64,000 nucleotides of DNA from BPGX01 sp035405785 (GTDB lineage: Bacteria > Bacteroidota > Bacteroidia > B-17B0 > Aurantibacillaceae): the NCBI GenBank assembly GCA_035405785.1, contig DAONJS010000004.1, forward strand, positions 1 through 64,000, read 5' to 3'. The translations under genes and the position numbers were made by a program. Positions within the stretch are counted from its first letter, which is position 1. Each line of letters opens with the position of its first letter. Below are positions 1 through 8,146 of this stretch, in pieces. The notes beneath the pieces were generated by a model, which was given only the letters and a program-made list of their open reading frames with translations, had not been told where the DNA came from and did no database searches.

Positions 1-4
1 AATA

Positions 5-273
5 GTTACTATTCAGGTATTCTAAAATGATTATCAAGATGCATTTCACGCAAAGCACGCAAAGAATAAGAATGCTGACGCACATGACGCTTGTGGTCAG
101 TGTCCCGATGCTGACGACATTCGTGTCAGCATGCTGACATTTATCGTCAGCACACATTTATGTCGTCGGGACTTTCGGTCAGCATGTTGATACCTGTCCT
201 GACCGAAGCGTCAGGATTTATCGTCAGCACACAAAGATTTTCATGTATAATTTTTTGAATACCTGAATAGTAA
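5..273. repeat. Foldback (inverted-repeat) element, composite
   Basis: The left end at 5-22 reads GTTACTATTCAGGTATTC, and its reverse complement occurs at 257-273 with 17 of 18 positions matching. A second right-end copy lies at 484-498. Inside the left arm are CGCAAAG direct units (50-66). The first 55 bases of the window recur exactly at 3384-3438, and a related element is at 27074-27235. The interior is occupied by an unrelated palindromic module (72-186), so the element looks like a host for secondary insertion. No protein is encoded. Confidence 0.75.
72..186. repeat. Nested palindromic module
   Basis: This is a reverse-complement relative of 4091-4181. The blocks at 76-91 and 95-108 match that copy, then 44 extra bases (109-152) interrupt it, after which 153-186 continue the match. 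The extra segment is two hairpins with TGCTGAC/GTCAGCA stems (109-131 and 132-152). The second hairpin is the same unit that flanks the other copy at 4091-4111. One palindrome is therefore nested in another. Confidence 0.75.
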
Positions 274-301
274 TGACATTTTAATAAATCCCGAAGGGAT
301 T

Positions 302-359
302 CAACATTTATAGAAAAAATGTTGTAGTTGAAATAGTACGACTCCGAAGGAGTCGTACT
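302..359. repeat. Two intergenic hairpins
   Basis: The first hairpin pairs CAACATTT (302-309) with AAATGTTG (317-324). The second pairs AGTACGACTCC (335-345) with GGAGTCGTACT (349-359) around a 3-base GAA loop, an 11-bp perfect stem. Neither has a T-tract typical of a terminator. The rest of 1-675 shows no convincing gene: the one reading frame here (minus strand, 147-401) is made of these repeats. Confidence 0.6.
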
Positions 360-675
360 GGTCAAACCATTAAATAAATATTTTTCTATATTTATTTTCA
401 TTTTATAAATGTTTGATGCTAAAAACTTTAAATATGCTTCCCTTCGGGATTAGAGAACTGTATAGTAAATTTTTACTTCTTTTGAATACCTGAATAGTTT
501 TTTTACACTAAAAAAATTGTAAGATAATTTATTAATTATTGTAATATCCAGTTTTATTAATTCCAAAATTTGTTTTACAATCAATAACTTTTGAACACAT
601 AAAATTTAAGTCATAATTTCAATTAAATTTCAATACATTTCACGCAAATTATTTTTTTATCATATATTAAATTCT

Positions 676-1638
676 ATGAATGTTTTTCTAAAGAAAATTA
701 TTCAATTAGTAGTTCTTGGTTCAAAAAGAGGTAGAAAAATTTCTCAAAGAGAATGGGCAAAAGCATACAGAATTTTTTTATTACTTTTAAAAAGATACAT
801 TAAGGATGTTATTTTAATTTTATCTGGTATTTTTTCTGCTACACTTGGATTAAAAGGTTTTTTAATCATCAATGATTTTATTGATGGAGGTGCTACTGGT
901 GTTTCTTTATTACTTTCAATTTTAACTAAAACTCCTGTTTATATTTGGTTGATAGTGGTGAACATTCCATTTGTAATAATGGCATTTAGAGTGGTTAATA
1001 AAACTTTTGCTATAAAAACTTTAATTGCTATTTCTTTATTAGCATTTGCTGTTGCAAAAATAGATTTTCCAGAAATAACTCACGATAAATTACTTGTTGC
1101 TGTATTTGGAGGATTCTTTTTAGGAGCAGGTATTGGTCTTTCTGTAAGAGGTGGTGCTGTTATAGATGGAACAGAAGTATTGGCTATTTATTTAAGTAAA
1201 AAATTGGGTACTACCATTGGCGATATTATCATTTTAATAAACATTGTTATTTTTTCTACAGCTGCATATTTACTTTCAATAGAAACAGCAATGTATTCTA
1301 TGATTACTTATCTTGCAGCATCAAAAACATTAGATTTTGTAGTAGAAGGATTAGAGGAATATACAGGTGTTACAATAGTTTCGCCACACAATGAAGAGAT
1401 AAGACAAATGATTACTGAAAAATTGGGAAAAGGTGTTACAGTTTATAATGGAAAGAGGGGCTATGGTAAAAGAGGAGAAACAAAAAATATAGATATAATT
1501 TATACTGTAGTGTCTCGTCTTGAATTAAATAAACTCAACACAGAAATAGAAAAAATTGATCCAAACGCATTTATTGTAATGAATAGTATTAAACATACTA
1601 AAGGTGGTATGCTTAAAAAAAGAGATTTGTTGAGGTAA
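676..1638 (+). CDS. YitT family membrane protein with C-terminal DUF2179 domain
   Basis: This 320-residue protein resembles the YitT/DUF161-DUF2179 family, whose transport or regulatory role is not established. Hydrophobic segments fill roughly residues 40-215, including glycine-rich stretches such as FGGFFLGAGIGLSVRGG. After about residue 225 the protein is soluble and matches the DUF2179 style (TGVTIVSPHNEEIRQMI, then NAFIVMNSIKHTKGG). The N-terminus carries about 35 extra basic residues before the first membrane segment. The start is ATG at 676. The gene stands alone between the repeat region and the WG lipoprotein gene. Family assignment is from recognised sequence features; substrate is unknown. 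Confidence 0.88.
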   Translation: MNVFLKKIIQLVVLGSKRGRKISQREWAKAYRIFLLLLKRYIKDVILILSGIFSATLGLKGFLIINDFIDGGATGVSLLLSILTKTPVYIWLIVVNIPFVIMAFRVVNKTFAIKTLIAISLLAFAVAKIDFPEITHDKLLVAVFGGFFLGAGIGLSVRGGAVIDGTEVLAIYLSKKLGTTIGDIIILINIVIFSTAAYLLSIETAMYSMITYLAASKTLDFVVEGLEEYTGVTIVSPHNEEIRQMITEKLGKGVTVYNGKRGYGKRGETKNIDIIYTVVSRLELNKLNTEIEKIDPNAFIVMNSIKHTKGGMLKKRDLLR

Positions 1639-1761
1639 TTTAGTTTTTGTTATTATTTTTGAGTTAAGTAATAATTTGTTTAATTTATAATCACACTAAA
1701 ATCAATTTGTAATTAAAAATACTTACATTTGATACCAAATAAAAAATCAAAATTTACCACT

Positions 1762-3027
1762 ATGTATTACAGAGTATTTTCATTGAACATTATCAAAACA
1801 TTGGCAATTGTTTTCGCTGCTGAATTTTTAATTGCTTGTAGTTCAAAGGAAGGAAAAGGTAAAAAAAAGGAATCAAGTGGTAATGAATCAAGTAGTTTAT
1901 TCCCAGTTATACAAAATGGTAAATGTGGTTATATTGATAAGAGTGGAAAAATTGTTATCGATCCGCAGTTTGATTACGCGTATGATTTTTCAGAAGGTCT
2001 AGCAAAAGTAAAAATTGGTGATAAATATGGCTATATTGATAAGAGTGGAAAAATTGTTATAAATCCGCAGTTTGATGAAGCAAGATCTTTTACAGAAGGT
2101 CTTGCCGCAGTAATGGTGGGTGATAAATGGGGTTACATTGATAAAAATGGGAGAATGATTGTCAATCCCCAATTTGATATGGCAATGGATTTTTCTGAAG
2201 GATTGGCTGCTGTAAATAAAGATGAAAAATGGGGATATGTTGATAAATATGGTAATATAGTTATTAGTCCTAAATTTGAACTAGCAATGAATTTTTCTCA
2301 AGGACTTGCAAGAGTGCAATATTCTGGCAAGATAGGATATATTAATAAAGTTGGAAAGTTTGTTATTAAACCACAATTTGAATGGTTAGAATATTTTTCA
2401 GAAGAACTAGCATTAGTAAGAGAAGATGGAAAATTTGGTTATATAGATAAAACAGGTAAGTTTGTTATAGAGCCACAATATGATTGGGCAGAATATTTTT
2501 CAGAAGGGCTTGCAAGAGTGAAAGTATCTGATAAATGGGGTTTTATTAATAAAAAAGGCAAATTTGTTATTAATCCACAATTTGATAATGCAGGTGATTT
2601 TTCAGAAGGTTTAGCACCGGTAAAAATTGATGGTAAATGGGGATATATTGACAAAAATGGGAATATTGTAATAAGTCCGCAGTTTGATGAAGTAGATTGT
2701 TTTATAGATGGTATTGCTCTGGTTAAAATTGGTAACAAGTATGTTTATGTAAACAAATTAGGCAAATTAATTAATAACCTAAAGTTTGATTGGGCAGAAA
2801 GATTCTCAGATGAATTAGCAAGAGTAAAGGTAGGGGGTAAATGGGGATATATTAATAAAAAGGGTGAAATAGTTATTAAACCAATTTATGATTCGGCAGA
2901 TGATTTTTCAAAAGGTTTAGCATCTGTGAGTATAACATATTCTGGACAATTAAAATGTGGGTATATTAATAAAACTGGAAAATTTGTTTGGGGACCAGAA
3001 GATTGCTATGTAATTGAATGTTTTTGA
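1762..3027 (+). CDS. WG-repeat lipoprotein
   Basis: This is a secreted lipoprotein of about 421 residues built from 11 tandem copies of a roughly 35-residue WG repeat (pattern W/Y-G-Y-I-D/N-K-x-G-K-x-V-I-x-P-Q-F, then FSEGLA.V). The repeats run from just after the signal region to the C-terminus. The start chosen is ATG 1762, because it places a hydrophobic segment directly before a lipobox (LIAC, Cys about residue 26). The frame extends to a TTG at 1729, which would add 11 charged residues before the signal. WG repeats are thought to form beta-propeller-like surfaces; a specific partner cannot be inferred. Repeats 9 and 11 are the most diverged. Confidence 0.85.
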   Translation: MYYRVFSLNIIKTLAIVFAAEFLIACSSKEGKGKKKESSGNESSSLFPVIQNGKCGYIDKSGKIVIDPQFDYAYDFSEGLAKVKIGDKYGYIDKSGKIVINPQFDEARSFTEGLAAVMVGDKWGYIDKNGRMIVNPQFDMAMDFSEGLAAVNKDEKWGYVDKYGNIVISPKFELAMNFSQGLARVQYSGKIGYINKVGKFVIKPQFEWLEYFSEELALVREDGKFGYIDKTGKFVIEPQYDWAEYFSEGLARVKVSDKWGFINKKGKFVINPQFDNAGDFSEGLAPVKIDGKWGYIDKNGNIVISPQFDEVDCFIDGIALVKIGNKYVYVNKLGKLINNLKFDWAERFSDELARVKVGGKWGYINKKGEIVIKPIYDSADDFSKGLASVSITYSGQLKCGYINKTGKFVWGPEDCYVIECF

Positions 3028-3058
3028 AGCAAAATTGAAAAAAGTTTTTTACTAGTTA

Positions 3059-3190
3059 GTTACTTAAAATAATAAAAAAGATAAATTTCTTGATTTGCCC
3101 ACAAAGGGGAAACAAGTCAAGTTTGCAAAAAAATATAATTTCTTTGCGGGCTTAATGTCATTTTAGTTTAATTTTAAACTAAATAGTAAC
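3059..3190. repeat. Foldback element remnant
   Basis: GTTACT at 3059-3064 is matched by AGTAAC at 3185-3190. Internally GCCCACAAAG (3097-3106) faces CTTTGCGGGC (3142-3151), 9 of 10 bases complementary. This is the same architecture as 27074-27235, but shorter and more decayed. It lies just downstream of the WG gene and just upstream of the thiamine riboswitch promoter. Confidence 0.5.
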
Positions 3191-3227
3191 AAAACATTTA
3201 AATTCTCACAATCCAAAACATTTTCCT

Positions 3228-3235
3228 TATATTTG
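3228..3235 (+). promoter_or_regulatory. Bacteroidota -7 promoter element for the thiamine operon
   Basis: TATATTTG matches the Bacteroidota -7 consensus TAnnTTTG and lies a few bases before the riboswitch, so transcription would start at the aptamer edge. No clear -33 TTTG is visible. Confidence 0.6.
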
Positions 3236-3240
3236 CAGCA

Positions 3241-3320
3241 ATGCTTTAGGGGTGCCTCGTCTCGGCTGAGATTATACCCTCATCACCTGATGCGGATAAT
3301 ACCGACGAAGGGAAAAGCAA
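3241..3320 (+). ncRNA. TPP riboswitch (THI element)
   Basis: The conserved aptamer parts appear in order: GGGGTGC near 3249, CTGAGA at 3266-3271, ACCC, ACCTGATGCGGATAAT at 3285-3300, and CGAAGGGAAA after it. The closing P1 stem pairs GCTTT (3243-3247) with AAAGC (3314-3318). It precedes thiS and thiC, as expected for thiamine pyrophosphate feedback control. No clear intrinsic terminator follows immediately. The expression platform is obscured because a foldback repeat occupies the roughly 300 bases between aptamer and thiS. Confidence 0.93.
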
Positions 3321-3383
3321 TAATGTGTTTTCTTTCACATTCCTGCTTTTACAACATCCCTAAATCATTCTAAATTTTCTATC

Positions 3384-3590
3384 AATAGTTACTATTCAGG
3401 TATTCTAAAATGATTATCAAGATGCATTTCACGCAAAGAATAAAAACGCAAAGCACGCAAAGAATTTTAATAGTTTTTAGTTTTGAGTGTTTAGTTTTTA
3501 GCTGCAATTTTTTCAATTTAATAACTCAAAATTAAAAACTCATAACTCAAAACTAATTAAGCTTTGCAATCTTTGCGTGAAATTTTTTTA
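3384..3590. repeat. Foldback element between riboswitch and thiS
   Basis: The first 55 bases are identical to 1-55 of the window. CGCAAAG units in the left arm (up to about 3463) face GCTTTGCAATCTTTGCGTG (3560-3578) in the right arm. The interior (about 3476-3556) is a low-complexity AACTCAAAACT/AAAAATT tract also found at 4075-4213. It lengthens the operon leader by about 200 bases and would form a long stem in the mRNA. Confidence 0.65.
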
Positions 3591-3625
3591 CCCGAACATT
3601 AACAAAACAAATAAAAATATTTCAG

Positions 3626-3835
3626 ATGAAAATAAAATTAAACTCATCTATTATTGAAATATCTGATAATACCACATTAAAAGAACTGCTTCAAACTGAA
3701 CTCAATATCACACCAGAAAAAAAAGGTGTAGCCGTTGCTCTCAATGAAACTATCATTCCAAGAGAAAAATGGGAAACTACTTATCTATCTGAAAACGACG
3801 AAATACTCATCATCATTGCCGCACAAGGAGGATAA
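3626..3835 (+). CDS. thiS: Sulfur carrier protein ThiS
   Basis: This 69-residue ubiquitin-fold protein ends in Gly-Gly (AAQGG), the tail that is adenylated and thiocarboxylated to deliver sulfur to the thiazole of thiamine. The hydrophobic strand EILIIIAAQGG is typical of ThiS. It is the first gene after the TPP riboswitch and is separated from thiC by 389 bases of repeats. Its usual activating enzyme ThiF is not encoded in this window, so activation must be done by an enzyme elsewhere (inference). Confidence 0.93.
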   Translation: MKIKLNSSIIEISDNTTLKELLQTELNITPEKKGVAVALNETIIPREKWETTYLSENDEILIIIAAQGG

Positions 3836-3841
3836 AAAAGA

Positions 3842-4038
3842 AGTGAATAGTGAATAGTGAAAAGTGATGAGAGAAAAATTTAAACAAAAAAATCCCAAAG
3901 GGATGACAGAATTATAGAATAGCACCGACATTTATGTCGGTGTAAGAATAGTAGGGGCAATTCAAGAATTGCCCTATCAAAAAATCCCGAAGGGATGACA
4001 GGATTATAGAAGTGAAAAGTGAAGAGAGAAAAACGAAA
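3842..4038. repeat. Mosaic of palindromic and low-complexity modules
   Basis: The order of units is: GTGAATAGTGAA-type tract (3842-3878), AATCCCAAAGGGATGACAG unit (3891-3916), CACCGACA/TGTCGGTG hairpin (3923-3942), GGGCAATTC/GAATTGCCC hairpin (3955-3974), AATCCCGAAGGGATGACAG unit (3983-4008), and GTGAAAAGTGAA tract (4009-4038). The same four unit types recur, shuffled and inverted, at 45426-45640. The gap 3836-4224 contains no gene. Confidence 0.75.
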
Positions 4039-4074
4039 ACTGAATTTTGATTAATTTAAATTTAATAAAAACTA

Positions 4075-4213
4075 AACTCAAAACTTAAAATGCTGACGAT
4101 AAATGTCAGCATGCCGACCGCAAGTCCCGACGACATAAAATGTGTCGGGACACTGACCGTAAGCGTCATGTGCGTCGGCACTCAAAACTAAAAATTAAAA
4201 ACTCAAAACTAAA
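4075..4213. repeat. Palindromic module flanked by low-complexity tract
   Basis: Flanking AACTCAAAACTAAAAATT-type sequence surrounds 4091-4181. Within that, GCTGAC (4092-4097) pairs with GTCAGC (4105-4110), CCCGAC (4126-4131) pairs with GTCGGG (4144-4149), and GCCGAC (4113-4118) pairs with GTCGGC (4174-4179). The reverse complement of 4091-4181 is the uninterrupted form of the nested module at 72-186. Confidence 0.7.
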
Positions 4214-4224
4214 AAAACATCACT

Positions 4225-6066
4225 ATGAAAACTGAAAAAATCCCACAACCAAACATTATTAGCACAGAACCATTTCCAAACTCTGAAAAAATTTATGTGT
4301 CTGGAAAAATTTATCCTTACATAAAAGTGCCGATGAGAAAAATTAAATTATCACCGACCAAATTAAGCAATGGCAAATTGCTATACAATCCTGATGTAAT
4401 AGTTTATGACACAAGTGGTCCATATACAGACCCTAATGTTTCAATCAATATCTACAAAGGCATTGAAAGAATTAGAGAAAAATGGATTATTCAAAGAAAT
4501 GATACCGAAGAACTTAATGACTTTACATCTGAATACACAAGATTACGGAATAATGATAAATCATTAGAAAATCTGCGATTTCCAAATATCCCAAAACCAC
4601 GCAAAGCAAAAGCCGGACAAAATGTTTCGCAAATGCACTATGCTAAAAAGGGCATCATTACAGAGGAAATGGAATACATTGCTATTCGCGAAAATCAAAT
4701 GCTTGAAATGATTCAGGAAGAATTTTACAAAGAGCATCCTGAATTATTCAAACAACACAAAGGTCAATCTTTTGGTGCGAACATTCCTAAAAAAATTACT
4801 CCTGAATTTGTAAGACAGGAAGTAGCCGCAGGTAGAGCAATTATTCCATCAAACATCAATCATCCTGAGTGCGAGCCGATGATTATTGGCAGAAACTTTT
4901 TGGTGAAAATCAATGCTAACATTGGTAATAGTGCAGTTACATCTACTATTGAAGAAGAAGTTGAAAAAGCAGTATGGGCTTGTAGATGGGGTGCAGATAC
5001 TATAATGGATTTATCTACTGGAAAAAATATTCACGAAACGCGTGAATGGATTATACGCAATTCACCTGTGCCTATTGGAACAGTTCCTATTTATCAGGCA
5101 TTGGAAAAAGTAAATGGAAAACCCGAAGAATTAACTTGGGAGATATTTAGAGATACATTGATAGAACAAGCAGAGCAAGGCGTAGATTACTTTACTATTC
5201 ACGCAGGTGTGTTATTGAGATATATTCCGTTAACTGCTAAACGATTGACTGGTATTGTTTCTCGTGGAGGTAGTATAATGGCAAAATGGTGCTTGGCTCA
5301 TCACAAAGAAAATTTTCTATACACACACTTTGAAGAAATTTGCGAAATAATGAAAGCATACAATGTGGCATTTTCATTAGGAGATGGTTTGCGTCCTGGA
5401 AGTATTTATGATGCAAATGATGAAGCTCAATTTGCTGAATTAAAAACATTAGGAGAACTTACAAAAATTGCATGGAAACACGATGTGCAGACAATGATTG
5501 AAGGACCTGGACATATTCCTATGCAATTGATTAAAGAAAACATGGACAAGGAGTTACAGGATTGTTATGAAGCCCCATTTTACACGCTTGGGCCATTGGT
5601 TACAGATATTGCACCAGGTTATGATCATATTACTTCTGCTATTGGTGCGGCAATGATTGGATGGTATGGCACTTCTATGTTGTGTTATGTTACACCAAAA
5701 GAACATTTAGGATTACCAAATAAAAAAGATGTAAAAGATGGTGTGATTGCTTATAAAATTGCGGCACATGCTGCTGATCTTGCAAAAGGTCATCCGGGAG
5801 CACAATACAGAGATAATGCATTGAGTAAGGCAAGATTTGAATTCAGATGGGAAGATCAGTTTAATTTATCTTTAGATCCTGAAACTGCAAAGCAATTTCA
5901 CGATGAAACATTACCGGCAGAAGGAGCAAAAATCGCTCATTTCTGTTCAATGTGTGGTCCAAAATTCTGCTCTATGCAAATCACACAAGATATTCGCGAT
6001 TATGAAGCAGAACTCAAAAAGAAATCAGAAGAATTTATTCAACAAGGAAGTGATATTTATCTATAA
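4225..6066 (+). CDS. thiC: Phosphomethylpyrimidine synthase ThiC
   Basis: This 613-residue radical SAM enzyme converts aminoimidazole ribotide to hydroxymethylpyrimidine phosphate for thiamine. The unusual C-terminal iron-sulfur motif CxxCxxxxC is seen as CSMCGPKFC near residue 576. The core motifs GADTIMDLSTG and MIEGPGHIPMQ are intact, and the length is normal for the family. The gene follows thiS after a repeat-filled gap and is followed 6 bases later by the TenI-like gene. Expression is probably controlled by the upstream TPP riboswitch, unless the hairpins between thiS and thiC alter it. Confidence 0.97.
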   Translation: MKTEKIPQPNIISTEPFPNSEKIYVSGKIYPYIKVPMRKIKLSPTKLSNGKLLYNPDVIVYDTSGPYTDPNVSINIYKGIERIREKWIIQRNDTEELNDFTSEYTRLRNNDKSLENLRFPNIPKPRKAKAGQNVSQMHYAKKGIITEEMEYIAIRENQMLEMIQEEFYKEHPELFKQHKGQSFGANIPKKITPEFVRQEVAAGRAIIPSNINHPECEPMIIGRNFLVKINANIGNSAVTSTIEEEVEKAVWACRWGADTIMDLSTGKNIHETREWIIRNSPVPIGTVPIYQALEKVNGKPEELTWEIFRDTLIEQAEQGVDYFTIHAGVLLRYIPLTAKRLTGIVSRGGSIMAKWCLAHHKENFLYTHFEEICEIMKAYNVAFSLGDGLRPGSIYDANDEAQFAELKTLGELTKIAWKHDVQTMIEGPGHIPMQLIKENMDKELQDCYEAPFYTLGPLVTDIAPGYDHITSAIGAAMIGWYGTSMLCYVTPKEHLGLPNKKDVKDGVIAYKIAAHAADLAKGHPGAQYRDNALSKARFEFRWEDQFNLSLDPETAKQFHDETLPAEGAKIAHFCSMCGPKFCSMQITQDIRDYEAELKKKSEEFIQQGSDIYL

Positions 6067-6072
6067 TTTTTT

Positions 6073-6771
6073 ATGCTTATTTTAATTACACCTGATAATA
6101 TTGAAAAGCAACACATATCAACACTTCAAAATGCTATTGAAGAAGTTGATAAACTGCACATTAAAATTTCAGAAACAAACAATTTTATTGATGTTGTTAA
6201 TAAACTCATCTCTGAAATTGTTTCTAAAGATGAATATAAGAACAAAATTGTTTTGCATATCAATGAAAATAATTTGCAATTGAATCATCATTTAAATGGT
6301 AAAAATAATTTATCAGAAGTTTTTTTAAAATCAATAGAATCCCTTGCAAAATCAGGTATTTCAAATTTTCATTTGTCAGAAAAATTATTTACAGATTATT
6401 TGTCAATTATTCCACATGATTTTTTTCATTCATATAACATAAGTGTTTCATTACATCATCTTAAACTTAATGAACAACATAATTTTTTTTCTTACATATT
6501 GTATGGTCCTGTTTTTTCAAGTATTTCAAAGGTAGATTATCATCCTAAAAAAAGTTTAGATGAATGTAGCGAAGAATTAAAGCATATTTCAGACACAACT
6601 GAAATTCCTGTTATTGCAGTGGGCGGAATTACATCAGATAATTTTCAAAAGATTATTCAATGTGGCTTTGCAGGTGTTGCTATTCGTGGATATGTTTGGA
6701 ATAGCAATAATCCTGAAGAGAAGTTGCAAGAATTATTAAAACAATGGGATTTATGGAAATGCCGATTGTAA
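6073..6771 (+). CDS. ThiE/TenI-family protein, probably thiazole tautomerase-like
   Basis: This 232-residue TIM-barrel protein is related to thiamine phosphate synthase. It keeps the phosphate-binding end (LYGPVFSSISK near residue 144, PVIAVGGIT near 180). It has lost the usual ThiE substrate motifs: QLRxK is replaced by LHIKIS, and the GVHLGQxD segment is not recognisable. That pattern suggests a TenI-like role, or an inactive paralogue, rather than thiamine phosphate synthesis; the window encodes a better-preserved ThiE at 7508. It lies between thiC and thiD and overlaps thiD by up to 28 bases. A second ThiE-like gene is common in Bacteroidota thiamine operons. Confidence 0.75.
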   Translation: MLILITPDNIEKQHISTLQNAIEEVDKLHIKISETNNFIDVVNKLISEIVSKDEYKNKIVLHINENNLQLNHHLNGKNNLSEVFLKSIESLAKSGISNFHLSEKLFTDYLSIIPHDFFHSYNISVSLHHLKLNEQHNFFSYILYGPVFSSISKVDYHPKKSLDECSEELKHISDTTEIPVIAVGGITSDNFQKIIQCGFAGVAIRGYVWNSNNPEEKLQELLKQWDLWKCRL

Positions 6772-7502
6772 TGACCATTGCAGGTTTTGATCCATCAGGT
6801 GGAGCAGGCATTCTTGCTGATATCAAAACTTTTGAACAAATTAAAGTTTATGGTATTAGTGTAATTTCTGCAATTACACTTCAAACTGAAAAAGAATTTC
6901 AAAGCGTTAGACACAGATCTATTAGTAATTTAATAGAGGAAATAGAATTTCTTACTAAACATTATTCAGTAAGATTTGCAAAAATTGGAATGATTAAAGA
7001 TGCAGAAATATTGCAGGAAGTGGTGAGTATATTACACAGAAAAAAAATTAAGATTATTTGGGATCCTATTTTGAAAACATCTACTCATAAACAAACCTTT
7101 GTAAAACATTCTATACCGCAACTCAAATCCATTCTTAATGATATATATTGCATAACACCTAATGTGAATGAATCTCTTGAAATATCAGGAAAATCAGATA
7201 TAACAGAAGCAGGTTTAGATTTATCACAACATACTAATGTTATCATAAAAGGTGGACATAATCTTTCAGAAAAAGGCACGGATTTATTGTTTATCAAGAA
7301 TACAAATCAAAGCATCAAAATACCACCGCAAACTCAATTAGAAGTTGAACCTAAACATGGATCTGGATGTGTATTTTCTGCATCACTTACTGCATATTTA
7401 TCACTTGGATTTTCTATTGAAGAATCTGCTATTAAAGCAAAATCTTATACAGAACATTTTCTGGCATCAAATAATTCACTATTAGGTTATCATTCAAAAT
7501 AA
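6744..7502 (+). CDS. thiD: Hydroxymethylpyrimidine/phosphomethylpyrimidine kinase ThiD
   Basis: This ribokinase-fold enzyme of up to 252 residues phosphorylates HMP and HMP-phosphate. Motifs visible are TIAGFDPSGGAGILADIKT at the N-terminus, ITPNVNES, VIIKGGH, and HGSGCVFSASLTAYLS near the C-terminus, which holds the catalytic base region (GSGC). The first ATG (6744) overlaps the preceding gene by 28 bases; ATGs at 6753 or 6759 would begin closer to the usual family start (MPIVMTIAG). The next gene, thiE, starts 5 bases after the stop. Confidence 0.93.
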   Translation: MGFMEMPIVMTIAGFDPSGGAGILADIKTFEQIKVYGISVISAITLQTEKEFQSVRHRSISNLIEEIEFLTKHYSVRFAKIGMIKDAEILQEVVSILHRKKIKIIWDPILKTSTHKQTFVKHSIPQLKSILNDIYCITPNVNESLEISGKSDITEAGLDLSQHTNVIIKGGHNLSEKGTDLLFIKNTNQSIKIPPQTQLEVEPKHGSGCVFSASLTAYLSLGFSIEESAIKAKSYTEHFLASNNSLLGYHSK

Positions 7503-7507
7503 TTACA

Positions 7508-8146
7508 ATGACAAACTTACCAAGATTGCAATACATATCACAAGGAAATACTTTTGATGAACAATATCAAAATATCTATTCCGCATTGGATGCGGGTGTA
7601 AAGTGGATTCAATTAAGATGGAAAAATGCAGATTTAAAAGTGCTTTTTCAGATAGCAGAAAATGTTTCTTTGTTGTGTGGTAAATACAATTCAATTTTTA
7701 TCATCAATGATTATCCTGAAATAGCGGCAAAATTAAATTGCAATGGTGTGCATCTTGGTTTAAATGATATGAGTGTACATGAAGCAAGAAAAATTTTGAA
7801 ACCACAACAATGGATTGGTGGCACAGCAAATACTCTCAATGATGTTTTGCAAAGAATAGAAGAAAAGGTTACTTACATTGGTTTAGGTCCTTATAGATTT
7901 ACTACAACAAAAGAAAAATTAAGCCCTATACTTGGATTAGAAGGATACAAAAATATTTTAAGTAACATCAAAACAGATATTCCGATTTATGCAATTGGAG
8001 GTATTACAGAAGAAGATATTATGCCATTAATGGAAACGGGAATTTATGGCGTAGCCATTTCATCTGCTATAACAAATGCAAAAGATAAATCTAAATATAT
8101 TCATCAATTAAATCAATTATTATATGGAGCCATTAAAAATTGCTGA
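7508..8146 (+). CDS. thiE: Thiamine phosphate synthase ThiE
   Basis: This 212-residue enzyme joins HMP-pyrophosphate with thiazole phosphate to make thiamine phosphate. Family motifs are intact: WIQLRWK near residue 34, IINDYPEIA, NGVHLGLNDM, IGGTAN, IGLGPYRFTTTK near 138, and YAIGGI. It sits in the thiamine operon and overlaps thiG by 23 bases, implying coupled translation. In contrast to the 6073 paralogue, the pyrophosphate-binding and substrate loops look normal. Confidence 0.95.
   Translation: MTNLPRLQYISQGNTFDEQYQNIYSALDAGVKWIQLRWKNADLKVLFQIAENVSLLCGKYNSIFIINDYPEIAAKLNCNGVHLGLNDMSVHEARKILKPQQWIGGTANTLNDVLQRIEEKVTYIGLGPYRFTTTKEKLSPILGLEGYKNILSNIKTDIPIYAIGGITEEDIMPLMETGIYGVAISSAITNAKDKSKYIHQLNQLLYGAIKNC

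Noticed and set aside
147..401. 84-residue minus-strand reading frame in the first intergenic region
   Set aside because: It is made of hairpin repeats (302-359) and foldback end sequence; no family resemblance and no promoter seen.
2439..2738. Long minus-strand frame opposite the WG repeats
   Set aside because: Repetition of the WG coding sequence leaves the opposite frame open; no independent coding signals.
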